Shown here in pieces: positions 9,677-16,746 of a stretch of 21,394 nt of DNA; position 1 is the first letter of the stretch; each line of letters opens with the position of its first letter. Under the pieces are notes generated by a model. It had not been told where the DNA came from. It did no database searches and saw only the letters and a list, made by a program, of their open reading frames with translations. Source of the DNA: Gammaproteobacteria bacterium UBA5338 (GTDB taxonomy: Bacteria > Pseudomonadota > Gammaproteobacteria > Pseudomonadales > UBA5862); contig DHQM01000113.1 of NCBI GenBank assembly GCA_002408105.1, positions 1 through 21,394 of the forward strand. The letters run 5' to 3'. The position numbers were made by a program, and so were the translations under genes.

Positions 9677-10150
9677 CTATGCGCTGGGAATCACCAACAC
9701 AAGGGTCAGGGTTTCGGTGCCAGGGTTGCGGTCGCCAAGCCCAGCGTTCGATAAATGCGCAAAGGACAGGCCAACACCAAAGCGAGGGCCACGCCAACTG
9801 AGTTCCAGCATACTGCGAAATTCGATGGAATGCCCGAGGTCCGACTTGTCCTCGGAGGTGTAGAGGCCTGGCGCAAAACTCGGTGTCAACACCCAGCCCG
9901 CGCCGAGTTCAAAGTCCCGGTACAGGCCGGCGCCAGCGTAGAGCGTATCGTCACTGAACTTCACCGTCGCCAGCCAGTCCAGGGGACTGTCCTGCCAAAG
10001 TGCGCGGCGCTCAACGACACCGAACACGTCTTGGTCCTCGTCCAGCACCCCAGCCGCGCCCATGCCGATCAGCCAGTCGGCGTCTGCGAGCGCGGGCATC
10101 GCCGCGCACGCCCAAAAGCTGCAGAACGCAGCGGTCTTAAACCAGCTCAA
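9677..10150 (-). CDS. PagL-like lipid A 3-O-deacylase (acyloxyacyl hydrolase family)
   Basis: Predicted outer-membrane beta-barrel esterase (157 aa) that removes the 3-O-linked acyl chain of lipid A. A signal peptide is visible, with a hydrophobic stretch ending in ALA and likely cleavage after residue 22. The mature part alternates polar and hydrophobic residues like barrel strands. The diagnostic segment FAHLSNAGLGDRNPGTETL carries H132, S134 and E146, the same His-x-Ser and 12-residue-to-Glu spacing as the PagL catalytic triad (H126, S128, E140 in Pseudomonas aeruginosa). It starts with TTG 10150, chosen because GAGGA lies six bases upstream. First gene of the set running into the CDF transporter and ppk2. 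The mature protein is slightly shorter than PagL; activity is inferred from the triad only. Confidence 0.82.
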   Translation of the reverse strand: MSWFKTAAFCSFWACAAMPALADADWLIGMGAAGVLDEDQDVFGVVERRALWQDSPLDWLATVKFSDDTLYAGAGLYRDFELGAGWVLTPSFAPGLYTSEDKSDLGHSIEFRSMLELSWRGPRFGVGLSFAHLSNAGLGDRNPGTETLTLVLVIPSA

Positions 10151-10252
10151 CGCAATTCCTCACTTGCAGCTGCGCACAGGCCTACGCCGGAAGTGACCGG
10201 CCTACAAAACGGCGCTTACTCAGCGCGTTCGAGCGGCCACGAGGACCTGAGT

Positions 10253-10264
10253 GACCGAACGGTC
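10253..10264. promoter_or_regulatory. Perfect 12-bp palindrome upstream of the pagL-like operon
   Basis: GACCG-AA-CGGTC is an inverted repeat about 100 bp upstream of the TTG start of the PagL-like gene. TetR-family operators often contain such GACCG/CGGTC arms, but no regulator gene is adjacent, so this is only a candidate operator. No convincing -35/-10 pair is seen on the minus strand here. Confidence 0.25.
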
Positions 10265-10294
10265 GGTAAAGCGACGGGCGCACACAGGTCACAG

Positions 10295-10324
10295 CATTGC
10301 CCACAATGTAATCAAATTGTTACA
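10295..10324. promoter_or_regulatory. Two overlapping dyads in the pagL-like upstream region
   Basis: CATTG-CCCA-CAATG (10295-10308) is followed directly by TGTAA-N8-TTACA (10307-10324). Both lie in the 210-bp gap between the exonuclease stop and the PagL-like start, about 145-175 bp upstream of that start. The first dyad has the same arms and spacer length as a dyad at 18217-18230. A regulator binding site is plausible; the factor is unknown. Confidence 0.35.
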
Positions 10325-10360
10325 GAAAACCGGGCTAGAGTTCCAGGGTAAGCGGCCCCG

Positions 10361-10897
10361 TCAGCACCCCTCAGCCACGGGTGTTGTCGCCATTTCGGCA
10401 GCCGCGACAGCTGGCGCGCACAGCCGAGCGAGCGCAGCTTGGGCAATGCGGGCATCGGCCAGCGCGCGGTGCGGGGCCAGCCCCAACCGGCGGGCAGCAC
10501 ACTGTTTCTCCCAGCGCCACCGCAGCTGCTGATGCTCGTTCAAGCAGGTAAACACCGATTCCAACCGAAAGCTCGGGTACCGGCTGGCTGCAGCGTACAG
10601 GCGGTGCAACCAACGGTGGTCATGCAGCCAGGCGTCGCAATACAGGGTTTGTCCAGTCAGCAAGGCGTCAAGCTGCGCCACCACTGCGGTGGGCGCCATT
10701 CCCTCCTGCACCGCCTGGCCACGGGGGATGCGGTGAATGCGCTCGGCGGCCGGGTCCCAAGCGATCCAGTCGGGCTCTGGACGAATCAGGGTCGCCCAAT
10801 CTCGGCCATCGGGCAGGGCCACCGCCACCTCTATCGGGTAGCCGGGCGCGCCGAGGCCAGAAGCCTCGAAGTCGATAATTGCAACACCAGGGTCCAC
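10361..10897 (-). CDS. Stand-alone DEDDh 3'-5' exonuclease (DnaQ-like)
   Basis: Predicted 3'-5' exonuclease of the DnaQ/RNase T fold (178 aa with the start chosen here). Exo I is IIDFEASGLG with metal ligands D9 and E11. Exo II is the region CDAWLHDHRWL, D93 being the likely ligand. Exo III is HRALADA with the general base H143 and D148. The frame is open to a GTG at 10930, but GTG 10897 is preferred: GGAGAG lies five bases upstream and the protein then begins right before the first beta strand. The C-terminal 20 or so residues are Ala-rich and probably disordered. It stands alone: 121 bp separate it from the znuB stop and 210 bp from the next gene. DNA or RNA substrate is not deducible; small proofreading-like or oligonucleotide-trimming roles are typical of such proteins. 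Confidence 0.87.
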   Translation of the reverse strand: MDPGVAIIDFEASGLGAPGYPIEVAVALPDGRDWATLIRPEPDWIAWDPAAERIHRIPRGQAVQEGMAPTAVVAQLDALLTGQTLYCDAWLHDHRWLHRLYAAASRYPSFRLESVFTCLNEHQQLRWRWEKQCAARRLGLAPHRALADARIAQAALARLCAPAVAAAEMATTPVAEGC

Positions 10898-11018
10898 CGG
10901 CGCTCTCCATTGGATCCGGTTAGGGGGCACTGCACCCCCGACGGATGAATGGTGGGCGTATTCGATGGCAATTTCACGAACGGGTTACCGCGCCCAGAAG
11001 CGCGGGCGCCCATCGCCC

Positions 11019-11843
11019 CTAGTGGCGCCGCTGCACCAGGCCCCGGATCAACACAGAGAGTAAATAGGCTGAACCCGCGACCAGGATGATGGTGGCTCCG
11101 GCGGGCAGCCCAGGGGCATAGGACAACGCCAACCCGGCCGCATTAAACGCCAGCCCAAGCAGACTGGCGAGGGCCATCATCCACCCCAGCGTGCGCACGT
11201 ACTGGCCCGCAATTGCAGCTGGCAGGGTGAGCATGGCAATCACCAGGATCAAGCCGACCATTTGAATCAACAGCACCACCGTCAGAGCGATGAGCACCAA
11301 CAAGAGCAGGTAGAAAAAGGGGACCTGAAGGCCGCGCACGCGAGCGAATTCTTCATCGAACGCGACAGCCAAGAACTGCTTCTGGAACAGCGCCACGATG
11401 CCCAGTATGCACAGGTCCAACACCCCCATTCGCCACAGCTCACTGGCTGGAACCATGAGGATGTTGCCAAACAGGTAACTCATCAGGTCGACGCTGTACC
11501 CTGGGGTCTGGCTGATCATCACCACCCCAAGGGCCATGCCCACCGCCCAAAGCGCACCGATCGCAGTGTCTTCCTGCTGTCCCCAGTACAACTTGACCAC
11601 TCCGATGAGCAGCGCCACCAACACGGCGCACAGCAGCGCTCCGTTCATGGGGTCGGCACCGAGAAAATACGCCACCCCCATGCCGCCAAGGACCGCGTGG
11701 GCGATCCCCCCGGCCAGATAGCCGATCCGCTTCACCACCACGTAACTGCCAATGACGCCGCAGGCAACGCTGACCAACAACCCGGCGATCAGGGCATGCT
11801 GTAGGAATGCGTGGGTTTTGAGCGCATCAATGAACAACAGCAT
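11019..11843 (-). CDS. znuB: Zinc ABC transporter permease ZnuB
   Basis: Inner-membrane permease (274 aa) of a zinc/manganese-type ABC importer, with about eight hydrophobic helices. After a short amphipathic N terminus (MLLFIDALKTHAF), conserved family segments include GVIGSYVVVKRIGYLAGGIAH and, near the C terminus, VGLILVIAMLTLPAAIAGQ. The frame is open to 11945, but ATG 11843 is the start because it shares one base with the znuC stop (TGATG), the standard coupled arrangement; the upstream extension lies entirely within znuC. It receives zinc from ZnuA and is powered by ZnuC. Zinc rather than manganese is favoured by the His-rich loop of ZnuA and the His-rich tail of ZnuC. It is the last gene of znuACB. 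Confidence 0.93.
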   Translation of the reverse strand: MLLFIDALKTHAFLQHALIAGLLVSVACGVIGSYVVVKRIGYLAGGIAHAVLGGMGVAYFLGADPMNGALLCAVLVALLIGVVKLYWGQQEDTAIGALWAVGMALGVVMISQTPGYSVDLMSYLFGNILMVPASELWRMGVLDLCILGIVALFQKQFLAVAFDEEFARVRGLQVPFFYLLLLVLIALTVVLLIQMVGLILVIAMLTLPAAIAGQYVRTLGWMMALASLLGLAFNAAGLALSYAPGLPAGATIILVAGSAYLLSVLIRGLVQRRH

Positions 11844-12595
11844 CAATGCGGACCCTCCGCCTGTGTGTGGTGGTGCACCATGTGCATGGGGCGGCCGTAC
11901 ATGGCTTCGATGTCGTCTGCGGTGACCGCGCCGGCTGGGTGGCAAACCAAGCTGCGGTTCAGGCAGGCCACCCGGGTCACGTACTCCGAAACGAAGCCGA
12001 CGTCGTGGGAAATCACAATGATCGCCATGCGTTCATTCAGCCGACGGAGCAGTTTAAACAAGGAGGCTTCACCGGGTTGATCCACGTTGGCCGTCGGTTC
12101 ATCCAGCAACATCAGGCGCGGCCGGCTCATCAGGGCACGGGCGATCAACAACCGCTGCAGCTGCCCCCCCGACAGGTGCGCAATGGGCCGTCGGGCAAAC
12201 TCCGCCAGACCGACTTCCCGCAGTGCCTGCGCCGCGGCCAAGCGATCCCTGCGCGTGAAACCCAACAGGCTCGGGCGCGAACCCAAACTCCCGGTGCACA
12301 CCGCCCCTTCGACAGTGATGGGAAAATCTCGACTGAACGTCGGGAATTGGGGCACATAGCCCACCAGATCCCGCGCCTGCGCCGGTGTCCGCCCGTCGAT
12401 GCGGATGCGGCCTCGCCATGGGCGGTGGAGTCCCAGCAACAACTTGAAGAGCGTGCTCTTGCCCGACCCATTGGGGCCCACCAGAGCAACGAATTCATGG
12501 CTACCCACTTGCCAGTTGATGCTCTCCAGAAGCGCCCGGCCCTCAAAGCCGAAATCAAGATTTTCGACCACCAGGACCGGCGACTCAGCGCGCAT
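11843..12595 (-). CDS. znuC: Zinc ABC transporter ATP-binding protein ZnuC
   Basis: ATPase subunit (250 aa) of the zinc importer, on the cytoplasmic face. Walker A is GPNGSGKST (40-48), the signature LSGGQ is at 141-145, Walker B LMLLDEPT is at 161-168, and the H-loop is ISHD. The C-terminal tail (about 234-250) is rich in Met and His (RPMHMVHHH), a common trait of ZnuC proteins that may bind zinc. Its start ATG 12595 lies inside the end of znuA (11-bp overlap) and its stop overlaps the znuB start by one base, so the three genes are translationally linked. Confidence 0.95.
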   Translation of the reverse strand: MRAESPVLVVENLDFGFEGRALLESINWQVGSHEFVALVGPNGSGKSTLFKLLLGLHRPWRGRIRIDGRTPAQARDLVGYVPQFPTFSRDFPITVEGAVCTGSLGSRPSLLGFTRRDRLAAAQALREVGLAEFARRPIAHLSGGQLQRLLIARALMSRPRLMLLDEPTANVDQPGEASLFKLLRRLNERMAIIVISHDVGFVSEYVTRVACLNRSLVCHPAGAVTADDIEAMYGRPMHMVHHHTQAEGPH

Positions 12596-13484
12596 CGAAG
12601 TGCTCTGTCAACAGATCGCCGAGGCGGCTCAAGCTCGCAATGCAATCAGGGCTCAGCGGGTCCACCTCAAGGGTTCTCACCCCGGCAGCGGCGGCCACTT
12701 TACGCGCCACAGGTGCACCGAACTGTGCCTGGACCAGCACCACGGGGTCCTCAAGTTGTTCCAGTCGATCCAGCAGGCTGGCAAGGTGGCGAGCGCTTGG
12801 AGCCTTTCCGTCCAGCTCGATGGCCAACTGGTGGAGCCCATAGGCATCGGCGAAGTAGCCATAGGTTGGATGAAACACCACGAAGCTGCGGCCGCGGTGG
12901 AGCGACAAGCGCTCGCGCAACGCTTCGTCCAGGGCATTCAGTTCAGTCACCAGGGCAGCGTGGCGCGCACGCAACGCCGCGGCTGCTGACGGATGGCGCG
13001 TTTCAAGTGCCACCAGGATCCGGTCTGCCTGTTGGCGCAAAAGCTGGGGCGCAAGCCAGATGTGGGGGTCAAGCGCCTCGACCTCACCGTGGTGACCCGC
13101 ATGCTCGTGGCGATGATCAGCGTCCATCGGACGGCGCTGTATCCCTTCCCCCTGGTCAACGACAGGCAACTCCGGCGCCAGTTCGCGAAGCCGTGCCAGC
13201 CAGTGGCGTTCAAAGGGAACCCCGATGGAAAAATACAGGTCTGCCTGCACCACTTCAGCGAGCTGGCGCGCGCTCGGCTCGTAGGTGACGGGGCTCTGGC
13301 CTGGCGCCACCACAACCAGGGCGCGAACCTCAGGGCCTGCGATGCGCTCGACCAGGCACCGCTGCGGCGCAATGCTCATGGCCACGGTCAGCTCCGGCCC
13401 AGCGAGCGCTGGCCCTGCGGCCAGCAGCGCGAAAACCCAATCCGCCCAGAGTACGGCTGCTGCCCGCCTTGCAAAATCGCCCAT
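12585..13484 (-). CDS. znuA: Zinc ABC transporter substrate-binding protein ZnuA
   Basis: Periplasmic cluster A-I metal-binding protein (299 aa) feeding ZnuBC. ATG 13484 is preferred because it gives a normal signal peptide (Arg6-Arg7, hydrophobic core, cleavage near ALA-GPEL at 28/29). ATG 13520 would add 12 residues, and the open frame back to 13790 has no support. A His-rich acidic loop (about 121-133, DADHRHEHAGHHG) is typical of zinc-specific members. The second and third ligand positions are visible: H141 in DPHIWL and H205 in HPTYGY. The first ligand position, normally His in a GxSPHxYEP motif, is Val66 here (GQSPVTYEP). An Asp near the C terminus (D275 or D280) could be the fourth ligand. 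It is the first gene of znuACB. Zur control would be expected for the family, but I see no complete Zur box. Confidence 0.92.
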   Translation of the reverse strand: MGDFARRAAAVLWADWVFALLAAGPALAGPELTVAMSIAPQRCLVERIAGPEVRALVVVAPGQSPVTYEPSARQLAEVVQADLYFSIGVPFERHWLARLRELAPELPVVDQGEGIQRRPMDADHRHEHAGHHGEVEALDPHIWLAPQLLRQQADRILVALETRHPSAAAALRARHAALVTELNALDEALRERLSLHRGRSFVVFHPTYGYFADAYGLHQLAIELDGKAPSARHLASLLDRLEQLEDPVVLVQAQFGAPVARKVAAAAGVRTLEVDPLSPDCIASLSRLGDLLTEHFDAR

Positions 13485-13811
13485 CGATTGCGCCACCGGT
13501 ATTGTCGACAAACCCGCCATCCTACCGCAAAAGGACCACGGAGTTGCTGATCCATCACCCGTGGCCATTCCCCTGTCGATGCGAGATCTGTGCGCACAGA
13601 CAGCCCAATGGGCCGATGTTACAATGCGCCGTCGACGTATTCTGCGACACTCTGCAACAGACCGACCGGACCAGGGCCCTGCCCTCCGGTTGCGGGCCAG
13701 TGCCCCTCGCTGCAACCCAGCGTGATCGCGCCCTTTCGAGTGGCGCCCAGCACCAACGCCTGCCGGGTCGTTCAACTGATAACAATCCACCTAATAAGGA
13801 GTGCACACCCG
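13485..13811. other. Divergent intergenic region between znuA and the thiolase-like gene
   Basis: This 327-bp stretch holds no credible gene. The znuA and thiolase frames both extend into it, but the extensions lack ribosome sites and homologous-looking sequence. It contains a sigma-70-type promoter facing right (13597-13625) and, after it, a leader of about 180 bases with short GC-rich inverted repeats such as CAGGGCCCTG (13675-13684). I recognise no riboswitch. The znuA promoter should lie here too, but I could not place it. Confidence 0.6.
13597..13625 (+). promoter_or_regulatory. Probable sigma-70 promoter for the thiolase-like/DUF35 genes
   Basis: The -35 box is CAGACA (13597-13602, four of six to TTGACA). 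The spacer is 17 bp. The -10 box is TACAAT (13620-13625, five of six), with an extended TG one base upstream. Transcription would begin near 13632, about 180 bases before ATG 13812. Confidence 0.45.
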
Positions 13812-14984
13812 ATGAGTATCAAAGGGAAAGCCTTTATTGCCGGGGTCTTCGAACACCCTGGCCGGGAGCTGCCCGACAAGTCGCTCGCGCAGATCCACGC
13901 CGAGCTCGCCAAAGGCGCGCTCGAAGATGCCGGCCTGACCAAAGACGATGTTGACGCGTACTTTTGCGCCGGCGACGTCCCCGGTCTCGGCGCCATTTCC
14001 ATTGCCGACTACATGGGCCTGCAGCTGAGCTACACGGACACCACTGAAACCGGTGGCTCGTCCTACATCTGCCACATCGGGCACGCCGCAGCCGCGATCG
14101 CCGCCGGCAAATGCAAGGTGGCCCTGGTCACCCTCGCTGGCAAGCCGCGGTCAGAAAAGATGAAGGTGGGCACCGGCTCCCGCGCAATGGGTGGGACGGA
14201 TGCTCCCGAAATCGGCTTTGAGGCCCCCTTCTGGCCCAGCACTGCAAACATGTACGGCATGGCCGCAATGCGCCACATGCATGAATACGGTACCACCAGC
14301 GAGCAGCTCGCCTGGATCAAGGTCGCGGCCTCTCAGCATGCCCAGTACAACGAGCATGCCCTGCTGCGCAACGTGGTCACGGTGGAGGACGTCGTCAATT
14401 CGCCCATGATCTCCGATCCATTGCACCGTTTGGATTGTTGTGTCATCACCGATGGCGGCGGCGCCATGGTGATCGTCAGCCCCGAGATTGCGAAAGACCT
14501 CAAACGCCACAGCGTCAAGGTGCTGGGCCACGGGGAATCCCCCAAGCACGTGGGTGGCGGGCGCGTCGATCTGACCTACACCGGTGCGGTGTGGAGCGGA
14601 CCCCGCGCGTTCGAAGAAGCCGGCGTCAAGCATGCCGACATCGATTACGCGTCGATCTACGACTCCTTTACGATCACCGTGCTGGAAACCCTGGAAGACC
14701 TCGGGTTTTGCGAGAAAGGCCAAGGCGGTAAGTTCGTGTCTGACGGCAACCTCATCTCAGGTGTCGGCAAGCTGCCGTTCAACACCGACGGCGGCGGGCT
14801 TTGCAACAACCACCCTGCCAACCGTGGCGGCATCACCAAGGTGATCGAGGCCGTGCGTCAACTGCGCGGCGAAGCCCACCCGAAAGTTCAGGTTCCCAAC
14901 TGTGAAATCGCCCTCGCCCACGGCACAGGCGGCTCGATCGGAACCCGCATGGGCAGCGCCACCGTCATCCTGGGGAGAGAATAA
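13812..14984 (+). CDS. Thiolase-superfamily protein lacking both catalytic cysteines (SCP-x/Ltp-like; possible acyl-CoA retro-aldolase)
   Basis: Thiolase-fold protein (390 aa) of the group usually annotated as acetyl-CoA acetyltransferase or lipid-transfer protein. The start is ATG 13812, with AAGGAG ten bases upstream. Where biosynthetic thiolases have the nucleophilic Cys (CGSG), this protein has G81-G-S-S in TETGGSS. The active-site His region is NTDGGGLCNNHP (H334). The C-terminal Cys position of CxG is replaced by H370 in AHGTGG. A conserved YDSFT segment lies at 283-287. The partner DUF35 gene starts two bases after the stop. Thiolase homologues without the Cys pair that work with a DUF35 partner include the steroid side-chain retro-aldolase Ltp2-ChsH2, so C-C cleavage of a beta-hydroxyacyl-CoA is a better guess than thiolysis. 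The exact substrate is unknown. Confidence 0.85.
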   Translation: MSIKGKAFIAGVFEHPGRELPDKSLAQIHAELAKGALEDAGLTKDDVDAYFCAGDVPGLGAISIADYMGLQLSYTDTTETGGSSYICHIGHAAAAIAAGKCKVALVTLAGKPRSEKMKVGTGSRAMGGTDAPEIGFEAPFWPSTANMYGMAAMRHMHEYGTTSEQLAWIKVAASQHAQYNEHALLRNVVTVEDVVNSPMISDPLHRLDCCVITDGGGAMVIVSPEIAKDLKRHSVKVLGHGESPKHVGGGRVDLTYTGAVWSGPRAFEEAGVKHADIDYASIYDSFTITVLETLEDLGFCEKGQGGKFVSDGNLISGVGKLPFNTDGGGLCNNHPANRGGITKVIEAVRQLRGEAHPKVQVPNCEIALAHGTGGSIGTRMGSATVILGRE

Positions 14985-14986
14985 TC

Positions 14987-15373
14987 ATGAGCGAAATGAA
15001 ATACCAAAGCCCTGTCGTCAACCCCGAAACCAAGCCATTCTGGGACGCCACTGCCGAAGGCAAGTTCCTACTTAAAAAGTGCAACGACTGCGGCGAGTTC
15101 CACTACTACCCGCGGGCCCTTTGTCCCTTTTGCTTCAGCGACAAGACAGAATGGGTCGAGTCCAAAGGCACAGGCACGGTGTACACCCACAGCACCATGC
15201 GCCGTGCACCGGTCCCCTTCTGCCTGGCCTACGTCACCCTGGATGAAGGCCCGACCATGATGACCCACATTGTGGACTGTGACCTGGAGCAGGTGGCCAT
15301 CGGCAAGCCGGTGAAGCTGGTCTTGAAAGAAACCGACGGCGACGCGAAGCTGCCCTGCTTTACCCTTGCCTAG
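14987..15373 (+). CDS. DUF35 zinc-ribbon/OB-fold acyl-CoA-binding partner protein
   Basis: Small DUF35-family protein (128 aa). After an N-terminal helix (NPETKPFWDATAEGKFLLKKC) comes a rubredoxin-like zinc ribbon with C32, C35, C46 and C49 (C-x2-C-x10-C-x2-C). An OB-fold domain follows (about 57-128, starting near GTGTVYTHS). DUF35 proteins bind next to thiolase-fold enzymes and hold the CoA substrate, as in the archaeal acetoacetyl-CoA thiolase/HMG-CoA synthase complex and in Ltp2-ChsH2. Its start is ATG 14987; the GGGGAGAG ribosome site lies in the last codons of the thiolase gene, whose stop is only two bases away, so coupled translation and an obligate complex are likely. The operon is closed by a hairpin terminator. 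Confidence 0.92.
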   Translation: MSEMKYQSPVVNPETKPFWDATAEGKFLLKKCNDCGEFHYYPRALCPFCFSDKTEWVESKGTGTVYTHSTMRRAPVPFCLAYVTLDEGPTMMTHIVDCDLEQVAIGKPVKLVLKETDGDAKLPCFTLA

Positions 15374-15392
15374 CGCAGGGGAAAGCACTGAA

Positions 15393-15420
15393 AAACCCGG
15401 CCCAGCGCCGGGTTTTTTTT
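15393..15420 (+). terminator. Rho-independent terminator after the thiolase-like/DUF35 operon, probably bidirectional
   Basis: Nine-base stem AAACCCGGC / GCCGGGTTT (15393-15401 and 15407-15415), five-base loop, then a run of eight T (15413-15420). On the other strand the same stem is followed by five T, so it can also stop transcripts from the convergent MFS gene that ends at 15439. Confidence 0.93.
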
Positions 15421-15438
15421 CGCGCAACAACCACCGAT

Positions 15439-16713
15439 TCAACGCCCGGCGGGGTCGAGCCGCACCCGGGCCAACAGCAGCATACCGGGAACGAACAGCA
15501 GCAGAAGCGCAAGCATTCCGAGCCGGCTGTCACCAGAATACATGGCGACGGCACCGACCAGTGCTGGCCCAATGACCGCCGCAAACTTACCCAGCATGTT
15601 GTACAGACCGAAGTATTCAGCCGCACGCTCCTCTGGAATCAGCCGGGCATAGAGCGAGCGGCTAAGCGCCTGCACGCCACCCTGGACCAGCCCCACCACC
15701 GCAGCCAGAAGATAAAACTCCGTGGCTGAATCGAGCACGTAGCCCCAAAGCGTAACCGCGAGGTACACGCCAAGTCCCAGAAACAGCCCGCCCCGCGTGC
15801 CGAGCACACGCGCCAAAACAATGAAACCAAGCGCCGCAGGGAAGGCCACAAATTGGGTGATCAAAATCGCCAGCACCAGATCTTGCGAGGCCAAGCCGAG
15901 GGCCATCCCATAGTCCACGGCCATGCGGATGACCGTATCGACGCCATCGATGTACAGCCAGTAGGCGAGCAGAAACACCCACACCTCCGGCCGCGCGCGC
16001 AGGTCGCGCAAGGTATCGGCCAACTGTCCGAAAACCCCGACGGTGGCGCGCACGGGCAGCGGGGCGGCTTCGCGCACCCGCAGAAAAAGCGGCACGGCAA
16101 AGAGCCCCCACCAAAGCGCCACGCTTGCGAACGCCAAGCGCGTGGCGGCATCCGCCGAACCGACCCCGAACCATTGGGGCTTTGCGATCAGCACAAGATC
16201 AAAGGCGAACAACAGCCCTCCACCGAGGTATCCGAATGCGTACCCCAGCGCGGACACCCGATCGTATTCCGCGGGCCGAGCCACATCGACCAGCAGGGCG
16301 TCATAGCAAATGTTGCCGCCGGCAAAGCCCAGGTAACCCACCACAAACAAGCAGGACGCGGCCCACCAGGACCCCGCATCGGCGAGGGCCAGGCCAATGC
16401 ATGCGCCCACGCCCATCATCAAAAACAACCCAAGCAAACGTTTCTTTGCCGCCCAGCGGTCCGCCAAAGCACCGATCAGCGGTGCCGCACTGACCACGAC
16501 CAGGGTGGCCACCGCATTGGTCATCCCGAGCCGAAACGTGCTCTCCGTGGCCGGCACGCCTTGGTTCCACACCTCTTTGTACATCACTGGAAACAAGGCG
16601 GTGAGCACCACGACAGCAAAACCGGAGTTGGCCCAGTCGTACAGCGCCCACCGAATCTGCTCGGGCTGCACCGACCGGCGCCCGTCGGCTGGCTTCGGAT
16701 CAAAGGTTGACAT
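15439..16713 (-). CDS. MFS transporter, UMF1 (Atg22-like) family
   Basis: Integral inner-membrane protein of 424 aa with about 11-12 hydrophobic helices. Hallmarks of the UMF1/Atg22-like branch of the major facilitator superfamily are the N-terminal ALYDWANSGFAVVVLTALFP and, in the second half, QALSRSLYARLIPEERAAEYFGLYN. The loop GALADRWAAKKR carries the MFS motif-A-like charged turn. Start ATG 16713 lies 33 bp after the rhomboid stop, so it is probably the last gene of a peroxiredoxin-rhomboid-MFS transcript. The ribosome site is weak. Yeast Atg22 is a vacuolar amino-acid exporter; bacterial members are uncharacterised as far as I know, so no substrate is proposed. Confidence 0.88.
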   Translation of the reverse strand: MSTFDPKPADGRRSVQPEQIRWALYDWANSGFAVVVLTALFPVMYKEVWNQGVPATESTFRLGMTNAVATLVVVSAAPLIGALADRWAAKKRLLGLFLMMGVGACIGLALADAGSWWAASCLFVVGYLGFAGGNICYDALLVDVARPAEYDRVSALGYAFGYLGGGLLFAFDLVLIAKPQWFGVGSADAATRLAFASVALWWGLFAVPLFLRVREAAPLPVRATVGVFGQLADTLRDLRARPEVWVFLLAYWLYIDGVDTVIRMAVDYGMALGLASQDLVLAILITQFVAFPAALGFIVLARVLGTRGGLFLGLGVYLAVTLWGYVLDSATEFYLLAAVVGLVQGGVQALSRSLYARLIPEERAAEYFGLYNMLGKFAAVIGPALVGAVAMYSGDSRLGMLALLLLFVPGMLLLARVRLDPAGR

Positions 16714-16746
16714 GGTAGAGACTCAGCGCAAGCGGGGGGTGAGGCG

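Noticed and set aside
10990..11009. GCGCCC/GGGCGC hairpin after the znuB stop
   Set aside because: The stem is plausible but no T run follows on the minus strand, so I do not call it a terminator.
11846..13288. 480-codon plus-strand frame opposite znuC and znuA
   Set aside because: Shadow of two well-supported genes; the translation is low-complexity Arg/Pro/Gln-rich sequence with no family resemblance.
13613..13632. Half-site resembling a Zur box (GATGTTACAAT) upstream of znuA
   Set aside because: The second half does not form the needed palindrome, and the bases are better explained as an extended -10 element of a rightward promoter.
13590..13811. N-terminal extension of the thiolase-like frame
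   Set aside because: The extension has no ribosome site, no homologous-looking sequence and overlaps the probable promoter; AAGGAG before ATG 13812 fixes the start.
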